Positions 27,962-34,717 of a DNA stretch of 34,717 bases are shown in pieces. The notes beneath the pieces were generated by a model. It searched no databases and was not told the DNA's origin. It was given only the letters and a program-made list of their open reading frames with translations. The translations under genes and the position numbers were made by a program. The stretch spans positions 1-34,717 of the forward strand of contig JAUCBJ010007069.1 of assembly GCA_032718475.1 (NCBI GenBank), given 5' to 3'. The DNA is from Nemertoderma westbladi. Taxonomy: Eukaryota; Xenacoelomorpha; Nemertodermatida; Nemertodermatidae. The stretch's first letter is position 1. The number at the start of each line of letters is the position of its first letter.

Positions 27962-28414
27962 TTATTTTATTAATAATAACAGTCCATAAACCCATTTCAA
28001 TAATAATAAATCATTATAATGTAAATTATTGGAATTAAATATTTCCATGGCACGAGGGTTTCTTGGAGATTCGGTCAAATAATATAAAGAAAACAAACCA
28101 CACTGTGTTGAATGTGGACCCTGATATACTTTTCTATTAAAAGTATACCTTTCAGTATATTTGTGGAGCCAGTACGACAGTTTAGGCGGGGGGGATCTAC
28201 CGTAAGAATCCATATAATAACCTATTCTATCAACTACACGAACTGAACTCCAGTGCTGCCCTGGAAGCCCCACTCGTTGGTTATTAACAATAAAAGAATA
28301 TTTGTTTTGTTTCTTCTTCCTTTGTAGCTGTATTTGATCTAATTGGTCAATAGCGTATACACCGAGGTATTCGGGCCCTACCGGAAATTTTGCCAATTGT
28401 ATTGAGTCCAACAT
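27962..28414 (-). CDS. Adenain-like cysteine protease (maturation protease)
   Basis: From ATG 28414 the product has 150 residues. The catalytic set of the adenovirus-type (C5) protease is present in order: His54 (GQHWSS), Asp69 (YYMDSYG), Gln98 (VYQG) and Cys105 (TQCGLFSLYYL). It would cut capsid and core precursors after particle assembly. The same frame is open without any ATG for another 48 codons upstream, back to the stop of the capsid gene at 28559-28561, so the N-terminus could be longer if readthrough, splicing or a non-ATG start is used. The C-terminus is hydrophobic (LLLLKWVYGLLLLIK). Last of the minus-strand block and convergent with the plus-strand gene. Confidence 0.88.
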   Translation of the reverse strand: MLDSIQLAKFPVGPEYLGVYAIDQLDQIQLQRKKKQNKYSFIVNNQRVGLPGQHWSSVRVVDRIGYYMDSYGRSPPPKLSYWLHKYTERYTFNRKVYQGPHSTQCGLFSLYYLTESPRNPRAMEIFNSNNLHYNDLLLLKWVYGLLLLIK

Positions 28415-28558
28415 CTTGATATGTATGTAATCCACCAAAGGCTTAGAAAGAATCCAAGGTTTGACCAAAACGAACGAACACAACGAGCCAAAATGGAAGA
28501 TATAAGTATTTTTGAGATGGTGATGAGCTCTGACAACTCGTCGATGGTAAGCCTTTAC

Positions 28559-29809
28559 TTACTCTGTAATTATTTCTTTAGATTCTGAAATAGATAGAAC
28601 GCTATCGTAACTTGCCATGACGATTACATTAATTGTATGCTCTAGCGCTTCCCTGAATTTTAAAATCAAGTGTCCAGTTGTATGAATGTTGGGTTGTATC
28701 TCGTGACTCTGATCACCTCCAGCGGTAAGATCGAATACAATTAAAGGAAATTGGGTTCGGTATGTTTCAGGAGTGAGCGAACAGTATGCATTAGATAAAC
28801 TTTTGAAGACGTTCATTAAAGTCTCAAATTCTAGCATATAGTTATTTTCACCGAAGTTGGGTCTATAAGGGTAGCCATGTACCACCTTCGAATCAACATT
28901 CAATTCCCCATAGTTTAAGTTGAAATGATTGAAATTTAGCGGATTGCTACCCAATTCTCCATTAAAGCTAGCATTAGTGAGCATGCCCAACAGAATATAT
29001 TTCGGTAACCTCCCTTGAATTATACTTGAGTGAGTATAACTTGACTGCCCGCCCGCAATTGTGAAGGTCTTCACATCTTGCTTCAACAAGTTATATATAA
29101 AGTCATTTTTTTGTGAACCTACAAGATGCGCTCGTGCCACTTCGTCATCGATTTTATGGCGTTTTATCTTTAGATTGATGGCCATTATTTCTACTCTCGC
29201 ATTTGTTAATCCGGCAGGAGGCTCAACCTTCAGGAAAAAATTATTCGACACGCGGTCCATACGAATTCGAGCAGAAATTCCAGGTGGCAGAAGTTTATCC
29301 TGAGCAGCCAAATCCATAAAGAGTGGCGCAATGACGAATTTGATATAATTCCCACGGATGTTGTTGTCAGTGCCAACAGGGACACCACCCTGGTTATTCT
29401 CATTATTCTCATAGCCACCAGCCCTCAAGATGCCACTTTTTTCATTTGCGTCTGTGAGTAGCAATGTTTGAAATATAGACTTATAAGCATAGAACCCATT
29501 CGAGGTTTCGACAAGTTTTTCGTTTAAATATAAAGAGCAATTTTCAAAGAGTGTGCCGCCGGGATAATTGAGATGGTGGAGGGTAGTATTGTCGTTAGCT
29601 CTATCGCCGTCCCAGGTAATTTTATATTTGATGTGGAATTTGGAATTTTTCAAATCTGTATAAAGAATGTTTGATTCGGGTACAAAAAATTCGATTTGGC
29701 GCGCATTTGCATCGAGAGTAGAAATCGGGTAAATGTCCAACCAGTGTGAAGATGTGTATTCTCTTTGATTAGCTTTACTCGAAAATAAAGATAATTCTCT
29801 TTTGCTCAT
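28559..29809 (-). CDS. Major capsid protein, double jelly-roll type
   Basis: 416 residues, starting at a clear ATG. The N-terminal pattern SSHWLDIYPIS, then FEN-CSLYLNEKLVETSNGFYAYKSIFQTLL at about residues 87-117, matches the Maverick capsid proteins listed as F54H12.2-like in invertebrate databases. The length suits a double jelly-roll subunit, slightly shorter than many Polinton capsids. It would form trimeric capsomers of an icosahedral shell, with the core protein and protease encoded on either side. The stop (TAA) overlaps a GTAAGT splice-donor word. The reading frame is intact. Fold assignment is from family resemblance, not from structure. Confidence 0.85.
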   Translation of the reverse strand: MSKRELSLFSSKANQREYTSSHWLDIYPISTLDANARQIEFFVPESNILYTDLKNSKFHIKYKITWDGDRANDNTTLHHLNYPGGTLFENCSLYLNEKLVETSNGFYAYKSIFQTLLLTDANEKSGILRAGGYENNENNQGGVPVGTDNNIRGNYIKFVIAPLFMDLAAQDKLLPPGISARIRMDRVSNNFFLKVEPPAGLTNARVEIMAINLKIKRHKIDDEVARAHLVGSQKNDFIYNLLKQDVKTFTIAGGQSSYTHSSIIQGRLPKYILLGMLTNASFNGELGSNPLNFNHFNLNYGELNVDSKVVHGYPYRPNFGENNYMLEFETLMNVFKSLSNAYCSLTPETYRTQFPLIVFDLTAGGDQSHEIQPNIHTTGHLILKFREALEHTINVIVMASYDSVLSISESKEIITE

Positions 29810-29862
29810 AGTTTCAGTTTTATTTTCATTTATTATGCAAATACATCATTGCAATGATTATT

Positions 29863-30396
29863 TCACTTTTTACGCCTAACGTTCATACCCACAGTTGGGT
29901 GTCGCCGTTTGCCCCCCTTCTTTTTTTTAGTTGTTGGCTTGTTGAATTCGTCGTATACGCGCTGGGCAATTCTACGCGTCTTAGGCCTCATACGGCCCGC
30001 CGCTTTATTCAACAAATCATCCGCTTTGCGACGCAAGAAACGTTTACCTTCGGGAATTATATATTTTCGTGCCGCTTTTGCCACCTTTGGAAGTGCTTTA
30101 GTTAGTACTTTACGCCCTAACTTACGGGCTAATAATCCAAGCCCAGTTGTCAGCATTCCTTTTCCCCGCTGTTTATTGGCTCGCCCTTGTCTGAGTCTAT
30201 TATTAATCCACCCACGCCGCTGCCTGAGTCTATTACTCCAAATAGGCCCAAGTAAGTTACTTTTAGGTGGGTTAATTTGGGTTATATTACCTGGAAGAAT
30301 GGCACCACCCTTAAAAACTGGTATGTCGTTATAACCCCCTCCCCCTCGTTGAGCATGCGGGCTGCTATATAATTTAAATAAATTTGAATCTGCCAT
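29863..30396 (-). CDS. Basic core/minor virion protein
   Basis: 177 residues, extremely rich in Arg and Lys (RLRQRRGWINNRLRQGR; KKKKGGKRRH), with Gly-rich N-terminal sites (QRGGGGY and FKGGA) that resemble the xxGG-x sites cut by adenain-type proteases. This fits a DNA-condensing or membrane-acting virion protein comparable in role to adenovirus core proteins or pVI. A central amphipathic helix (GLLARKLGRKVLTKALPKVA) is plausible. It sits directly upstream of the capsid gene (54 bases apart). Specific homology is not established. Confidence 0.7.
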   Translation of the reverse strand: MADSNLFKLYSSPHAQRGGGGYNDIPVFKGGAILPGNITQINPPKSNLLGPIWSNRLRQRRGWINNRLRQGRANKQRGKGMLTTGLGLLARKLGRKVLTKALPKVAKAARKYIIPEGKRFLRRKADDLLNKAAGRMRPKTRRIAQRVYDEFNKPTTKKKKGGKRRHPTVGMNVRRKK

Positions 30397-30659
30397 TAGT
30401 TTTATTTATTTATTATATCATAGGTCCTATAATAAAATAATAAGAATAACTATCACCGCATACGTATATGCACAAACAATAAACATTAGATATTGCATAT
30501 AACTGCTATAAACATAGTACTACAACAACAACAACAACAACAACAACAGTAAATATAATGAAAACCACCAACAAATTAAAGTTGTTTTACTAATCAACAA
30601 TATTAACAACATTTTACTTTACAATTTGATGGTTTAAATATTATAATTTGACGTAATAA
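30397..30659. other. Intergenic spacer with ACA microsatellite
   Basis: AT-rich spacer with an (aca)n tract of about ten units at 30516-30547. It probably contains the promoter of the core/capsid block and the 3' end of the preceding gene. Confidence 0.5.
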
Positions 30660-31238
30660 TTACTTTAATAACCATTCACCATAGCCAGCGGCGAGTTTGA
30701 TGGAACAGTAATTGGAACACGCATCGCCAATATCAGAATGAAATGCACACTTTGTTACTAGAGTATCATGGTAAGGGCATTTTACATTATAAGCAACATA
30801 TTTTTCATTTATCCCATAAGACTCTAAAAGTTTTGCACTGACTTTAAATTCATTTTTTAATATATATAATTTTGGTGCTCCGCGAATTAAAATTTCAAAT
30901 CCTCGACGTGCCTTTTCCCGCAACCATTCCTGTATAAATATCTTGAATGTATTTTGATCAATAAAACCATAATCAAAATTTATATGATGGCTTATATTGC
31001 GGACATGGGTGAGGCGTTCGCATTCACTTGAAGTTAATTCTTTGGCAGTCGGTCCGTAAATGAACCAAACATTTTCAACAGATTCAGTAATACTGTTATA
31101 TACAGCAAACTCTTTGAAGTAAATGGTTCCAATGGGTTGGCTGTTCTGCGAATGGATTGTATAATACTGGAAATCTATTATTATCCCAGGCTTACCAAGG
31201 GGAGGATAATCACTGTCGCGACTTAGGTATTTGTTCAT
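30660..31238 (-). CDS. Cys/His-rich protein of unknown function
   Basis: 192 residues with a clear ATG. The N-terminal half has IIIDFQYY and TIYFKEFAVYN. The middle has a charged helix followed by GFEILIRGAPKLYILKNEF, and the C-terminal quarter is Cys/His-rich (KCPYH, KCAFHS, ACSNYC), likely binding zinc. The order (DxQ, KE-A, strand-turn-strand near an IxVKG-like segment, CxxH cluster) resembles a family of uncharacterised proteins common in arthropod and viral-element sequences, whose start recalls an RNase H-like nuclease fold. The first acidic motif here is D-F-Q, so an active nuclease is doubtful. I am not sure of the family. It lies between the two structural paralogues and the core protein. 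Confidence 0.65.
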   Translation of the reverse strand: MNKYLSRDSDYPPLGKPGIIIDFQYYTIHSQNSQPIGTIYFKEFAVYNSITESVENVWFIYGPTAKELTSSECERLTHVRNISHHINFDYGFIDQNTFKIFIQEWLREKARRGFEILIRGAPKLYILKNEFKVSAKLLESYGINEKYVAYNVKCPYHDTLVTKCAFHSDIGDACSNYCSIKLAAGYGEWLLK

Positions 31239-31313
31239 ATTGATGACAACAAATAAAAATGTTTACAAAAATTTTGGTGAAACGTTTCTTCCAAGTTAAT
31301 AATTGAAGCCACC

Positions 31314-32120
31314 TCATTTGTCAATTCGTATAAAATGAAGTGTTAAAATTGAATCTCCATAATGAAATTGCAACAAATTTCCTGAATCTCCAATCAACCG
31401 AACTCGTATATAACGTAAATTAGATGTTAAATTAACTTTTTTATAGTAGACTTCCTCAACTTCTCGACTAATAATTTGCCCATATTCCCCTTCTATGGGT
31501 ATGCTACGCAACAGAGGGTATTCGCTATTGTCTACAAATTGAGGTTCGACGCAATTGATATGTATATTTATGTTGGGTTCCAGTATTTCGACAGCATCAG
31601 GATGCTTATGGCAGTTGTACTTATTATTCCGTGAATCAATCCTTAGCAAGTGATAATCCCCTACAGCATTTTGTACACACATAAAACCTTTGCCATCAAC
31701 CTCGTGTTCTATTAATCCTAGGTAACCACCCAAACGTTTACTGACAAATATCGACAACTGTTTGCCTTTAAAATGTATGGTTATATTACCAGAGCGTGCT
31801 CTATTATCAATTATATTAATTTGGCCTTTAATAAGGCTTTTGTTGAAGTATTCAATGATCCTTTCCAATGATAGGAAAGATCCTTCGGGGAGAGTAACAT
31901 CTCTTGTAAACATTTTTTTATTTTTTATGGCCTTTATATAAATGTCGCTATTGTCATACCTGATACTAGATACGTACGTTATACCGGTTAAACCTACTAA
32001 CCATTGCCCTCTAGCGAAAGGTAAAGGAATTTGCAAATTTGTTTGGAAATCGCTGGCGCTATTACGTGGGAATTCTATGGGGTTTGCGTTTGAGGGTAGT
32101 ACAACGTAATAACTGTTCAT
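31314..32120 (-). CDS. Putative minor structural protein, paralogue 2
   Basis: 268 residues. The opening YYVVLPSNANPIEFPRNSAS, then DFQTNL and GQWLVGLTGITYV, has the same order as the upstream neighbour (LTSDAS, YPDNTPSDF, DWVAGLKEIQYV). Later blocks also align: N-x-x-I near residue 80, the C-terminal PLLRSIPIEGEYG and LQFHYGDSILTLHFI. So the two are paralogues by tandem duplication. This SNxS...YPxNT-xxDF...W-VGL-xIxYP pattern is common next to Maverick capsid genes; a penton-like or spike-like virion role is likely but not proved. Its ATG overlaps the stop of the upstream gene as ATGA. Confidence 0.75.
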   Translation of the reverse strand: MNSYYVVLPSNANPIEFPRNSASDFQTNLQIPLPFARGQWLVGLTGITYVSSIRYDNSDIYIKAIKNKKMFTRDVTLPEGSFLSLERIIEYFNKSLIKGQINIIDNRARSGNITIHFKGKQLSIFVSKRLGGYLGLIEHEVDGKGFMCVQNAVGDYHLLRIDSRNNKYNCHKHPDAVEILEPNINIHINCVEPQFVDNSEYPLLRSIPIEGEYGQIISREVEEVYYKKVNLTSNLRYIRVRLIGDSGNLLQFHYGDSILTLHFIRIDK

Positions 32121-33001
32121 TCTTGTAGTTTTTGTCGCCGTTGTTGTTTTTTGAGTTCTAGAACTAAAATTGTTTTACCTCCATGAAAGACTATATGCTT
32201 TCCTTTATGGTCGCGAAGCGTTATACTAATTGTATCGAGCACTTTTTTATTTCTTAATTGTTTGTAATGTGTGTTTTTGAATTCCTGGTTGATGAATGAG
32301 TATGGTTCCCATTTCAAGGGGATTATCCGCAAAAGAGGCGCCATCGAATGTCCTACGTGAGAAGATTCAATCATATCTGTATATATAAACATTGTGTGTC
32401 TATCCCTCGTTATATCGCAAGGTTCGGGGAATTCAACTCCATCCATTTTGTTTGTATCCTTACAGCCTAAGTTCAATAAACCATCATCTTCGTTGTAGTG
32501 TATTGCCCAAAGCGCCCCAAGACCCATTAAATTATTTTTTAAACTCGATAACCCGAAAATATTTATTATATCTCCATAGAATTGGAAATAGCGACCTTTC
32601 TTACAATGTAGATGAATTTTTGATGTATGTTTTTGGTAGTTAAACTTAACATCTTTGAAACCGTGGTGGGATATTGAGGGATTTTTCAAATAAACACTAA
32701 TATGGTTTAAAATTGACTCAATAGAAGCATATAGCCCAAGATTAAAATCGATTTCTATAAGATTGTATGGAGCTATATGAAATTCCAAATCCTCATCATA
32801 CATATATTCACCAATTCTAATTCCGGATCTTTGTTCAATATTTCTATAGGTCGACACATACTGTATTTCCTTTAGACCCGCGACCCAATCTGTGCTGACG
32901 GGGATAGGTTTGGACAACTCAATCGTGAAATCGCTGGGAGTGTTATCGGGATATTTATCTAGACTGGCGTCGGAAGTCAACGTTAAATGTAAGTAATCCA
33001 T
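32117..33001 (-). CDS. Putative minor structural protein, paralogue 1
   Basis: 294 residues with a clear ATG. N-terminal YLHLTLTSDASLDKYPDNTP, then SDFTIEL and STDWVAGLKEIQYVSTYRN. The C-terminal part has APLLRIIPLKWEPYSFINQEF and IVFHGGKTILVLEL, mirrored in the downstream paralogue. No signal peptide or membrane helix is seen, and beta-strand-rich composition suits a jelly-roll virion protein. It begins 17 bases after the integrase stop and ends by overlapping the next start, so the pair is likely made from one transcript. A TTCTAGAA word lies in its 3' coding end (32157). Confidence 0.75.
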   Translation of the reverse strand: MDYLHLTLTSDASLDKYPDNTPSDFTIELSKPIPVSTDWVAGLKEIQYVSTYRNIEQRSGIRIGEYMYDEDLEFHIAPYNLIEIDFNLGLYASIESILNHISVYLKNPSISHHGFKDVKFNYQKHTSKIHLHCKKGRYFQFYGDIINIFGLSSLKNNLMGLGALWAIHYNEDDGLLNLGCKDTNKMDGVEFPEPCDITRDRHTMFIYTDMIESSHVGHSMAPLLRIIPLKWEPYSFINQEFKNTHYKQLRNKKVLDTISITLRDHKGKHIVFHGGKTILVLELKKQQRRQKLQE

Positions 33002-33018
33002 AATAATATAATTAATTA

Positions 33019-34104
33019 TTATTGTACGTGATCAACCCTTCGATGTGTCGTAAAACCAACAAATTTAACCAAATATTGCTTTTTGCCGCTTTTATTTACT
33101 TTTTCTTTAATTATTTTTTCAATTGGTAAGAAATTAAATGGTTCTTTTACCTTTTGGATTTCATGTCGATAAAATGTCCCCTTTATAACATGCCCATTCG
33201 AGTCCACAACTTCGTACATAGGGTACGGCTCTCGATCCAATCTTATTCTATAAATTTCAAAAATTTCTACTGTATAATTAGGTGTATAACCTTTGTCAAA
33301 TGGCTTTCTAGCTAAACTCAGCCGCACCTTATCACCAACCTTGAAATGAACTCGACGCTGCGCACGGCGTTTTCTTTTATTGGGATGACCCACACTCCCA
33401 TATAGTTTTAAAAATAGGTCAGTTTCATTCTTTTTATTGACAGAGTTTGGTGCCATACCAATGGTTCTATGTATTGAATTATTATATGCAACCAATATTT
33501 TTGGCAATATACTCATCCATTCTCTATTCTGTCTCCTCGTGAAAATTCTGTACATGCGAGATTTGAGGGTGCGATTGAGCCTTTCACAGATACTAGCTTT
33601 AAATTGGCTAACTAATGTATAAAAATGAACATTATTGTTCTGTAAGAAATCTTTCACCAATTTATTAACAAACTCAGTTCCTTGATCAACTGCTAGTCGT
33701 TTAGGCTTCCTTTCTTCGAATATCGTGGCTAGGGCCCTTTTAATTTCGACCCCTGTTTTACGTTTTAGACCCAACGCCCACGCCTTCCGACTAAAACAGT
33801 CAATACAAGTAAGTATGTAACCGTAGCCATTATTCTCGCCCCTAAAAGGTTGCATATCACACAAATCCGCTTGGTATAGATCGCCAATACCACCCGTGAA
33901 GATTTTTGATGTAGGATAATGGCGTCTAGCCGGAGCGTGTAGAGAGTAGGTCCGTTGAGAGCTCAGCCATTCATTCGCGCGGTTTCTCGAGACCTTCGCG
34001 GCCTTGGCGAGTTTGGCCACACTCGCGAAGCCAGCCGCATGTGAAGCGTCGTAATATATTCTTCCTAGCCGTTTGTTTATTAGATTTTCCTTGATCCTTC
34101 CCAT
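33019..34104 (-). CDS. Retroviral-type DDE integrase with chromodomain-like tail
   Basis: 361 residues. The N-terminus has a small helical domain ending EWLSSQRTYSLHAPARRHYP, typical of Maverick integrases. The catalytic core has Asp80 (YQADLCDM), Asp140 (LAVDQGTEF) and Glu174 (SICERLNRTLKSRM), with 33 residues between the last two. A basic region (KRKRRAQRR) and a beta-rich domain follow (FKVGDKVRLS). The end (IEKIIKE, KQYLVKFVGF) matches the first half of a chromodomain, but the protein stops before the aromatic W of the usual ...NSW end. The enzyme would insert the linear element DNA into chromosomes; a chromodomain would steer it to modified histones. All catalytic residues are present. 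Confidence 0.9.
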   Translation of the reverse strand: MGRIKENLINKRLGRIYYDASHAAGFASVAKLAKAAKVSRNRANEWLSSQRTYSLHAPARRHYPTSKIFTGGIGDLYQADLCDMQPFRGENNGYGYILTCIDCFSRKAWALGLKRKTGVEIKRALATIFEERKPKRLAVDQGTEFVNKLVKDFLQNNNVHFYTLVSQFKASICERLNRTLKSRMYRIFTRRQNREWMSILPKILVAYNNSIHRTIGMAPNSVNKKNETDLFLKLYGSVGHPNKRKRRAQRRVHFKVGDKVRLSLARKPFDKGYTPNYTVEIFEIYRIRLDREPYPMYEVVDSNGHVIKGTFYRHEIQKVKEPFNFLPIEKIIKEKVNKSGKKQYLVKFVGFTTHRRVDHVQ

Positions 34105-34186
34105 CTGTAGTATCGAGTCGTGACGGAAAACATTTACAATGGCAGTTAATACTTAATATGAAACGCTCAAAAAACATAATATTTGG

Positions 34187-34630
34187 TTAGGGCACCACGT
34201 ATTGTTTCCACGCGCTGTCACGTTTTGTAAGGGGAGGAGGAGGAGCCGCGCGCGCCCCCCGTCGTTTCAACCAACCGCGACCAATTAATTTTCTTGGCGT
34301 CCTTAAACGTTTTAATAGCCCTATGAATGCCACTTGCCCCGGAATTATGTGTGTATTTTTCTTATTTTTTTTGTTAGTCAGCAATTCAATCAAATGGGAA
34401 ATATTCGCCTTAGGTATAAGTTTATTTTCTATAAAGAGTTGATTATTACTATCGTCCCATCGCACCCTGTCACGCGAGAAGCGCATTAAATAGCTTAATA
34501 ATCTTTTGCCTTTCCGAGTTGAAATTGCTACACCATCTAGCGGAGGTATTGCAGTATTGCTTCTTCCCTGAGTATCTGGTAATAAAGTTGGAACTAAATA
34601 CAATTTTTTAAAATTTCCGACAGCAACCAT
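34187..34630 (-). CDS. Small conserved-looking ORF of the Maverick-type element
   Basis: 147 residues. The middle region runs VRWDDSNNQLFIENKLIPKA, SHLIELLTNKKNKKN and GQVAFIGLLKRLRTPRKLIG. This order of a short beta hairpin, a helix ending in a Lys-rich loop, a Pro/Gly turn, and a helix ending with P-x-x-LIG recurs, as far as I recall, in small proteins upstream of Maverick integrase genes. The C-terminus is basic with a Pro run (APPPPL). No catalytic motif is seen. Function unknown; a DNA-binding or scaffolding role is only a guess. It starts 87 bases from the window edge and is followed by the integrase after about 80 bases. Confidence 0.65.
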   Translation of the reverse strand: MVAVGNFKKLYLVPTLLPDTQGRSNTAIPPLDGVAISTRKGKRLLSYLMRFSRDRVRWDDSNNQLFIENKLIPKANISHLIELLTNKKNKKNTHIIPGQVAFIGLLKRLRTPRKLIGRGWLKRRGARAAPPPPLTKRDSAWKQYVVP

Positions 34631-34717
34631 TTCATTATACTGCGCTAGAGCTCACGTTTATGGGTTGATAGACTGTTTGTCCCAACGGATTAAATATATC
34701 TCCCCTAACTCTGATAT

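Larger units (their letters stand above)
27962..34717 (-). mobile_element. Partial Maverick/Polinton-type virus-like element
   Basis: Eight closely packed minus-strand genes include integrase, major capsid protein and adenain-type protease, the diagnostic Maverick/Polinton set; the capsid and integrase are of the type annotated in invertebrates as F54H12.2-like. The plus-strand gene at 26948 and perhaps the GTSF1-like gene also belong to it. Protein-primed DNA polymerase B and the FtsK/HerA packaging ATPase are not seen. Terminal inverted repeats cannot be located because the right end lies outside the window. All visible frames are intact, so the copy may be recent or still functional. Confidence 0.85.

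Noticed and set aside
28493-28588. A 31-codon plus-strand frame with an internal donor-like ATG|GTAAGC
   Set aside because: Lies between capsid and protease genes on the opposite strand and is no longer than expected by chance.
29854-30334. Plus-strand frames of 83 and 141 codons with hydrophobic starts
   Set aside because: Antisense of the basic core protein gene; Arg/Lys codons read backwards give Leu/Ser/Phe-rich frames.

Overview
The window is AT-rich eukaryotic DNA, most likely from a marine or other invertebrate. It has long non-coding stretches, many families of short interspersed repeats, canonical animal splice-site consensus sequences, and metazoan-type BEL/Pao retrotransposons. 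The species cannot be named from the sequence. The words ACCGGT (usually taccggta) and AGGCCTA recur far more often than base composition predicts.

Left part (1-7 kb): the 5' part of a BEL/Pao-type LTR retrotransposon on the minus strand. One uninterrupted frame runs from an ATG at 4000 to the window edge. It encodes a very long Gag (N-terminal extension with an Ala/Glu/Arg/Lys coiled-coil repeat, capsid-like region, zinc-knuckle cluster) running into an aspartic protease; any polymerase part lies left of the window. The upstream side (4.1-6.3 kb) holds several tandem repeats.

Middle (7-15.3 kb): gene-poor sequence with foldback/MITE-like elements (8.5, 12.5 and 13.2 kb), a decayed C2H2 zinc-finger pseudogene (9.0 kb), a 39-bp tandem array carrying CACGTG (9.9-10.35 kb), a cluster of TTCTAGAA palindromes (11.4-14.0 kb), an RFX-type X-box, and a 46-bp satellite (14.5-15.3 kb).

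15.4-21.8 kb: a second BEL/Pao element, also minus strand. It has gag and protease but no visible reverse transcriptase, RNase H or integrase core. Gag is split by a frame change at a 20-base poly-G tract, and an in-frame TGA lies near its 5' end. A candidate 5' LTR lies at about 21.3-21.8 kb. This looks like an internally deleted, non-autonomous derivative.

21.8-26.2 kb: non-coding DNA with a 692-bp non-autonomous Tc1/mariner-like element with TA duplications, a tRNA-derived SINE with an 11-bp target-site duplication, and an array of repeats rich in CCAAT boxes.

26.2-34.7 kb: the most interesting region, a partial Maverick/Polinton-type virus-like element. In order of transcription on the minus strand it has a small conserved-looking ORF, a DDE integrase with a chromodomain-like tail, two paralogous structural-protein candidates overlapping by ATGA, a Cys/His-rich protein, a basic core-type protein, a major capsid protein and an adenain-type cysteine protease. 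A plus-strand gene of unknown function converges on this block. Beyond it is a small gene with two perfect CHHC zinc fingers like those of the piRNA-pathway factor GTSF1/Asterix. No protein-primed polymerase B or packaging ATPase is seen; they may lie right of the window or be absent. A GTSF1-like gene at the edge of such an element raises the possibility that it captured a piece of the host's anti-transposon machinery. A host gene next door is the main alternative.
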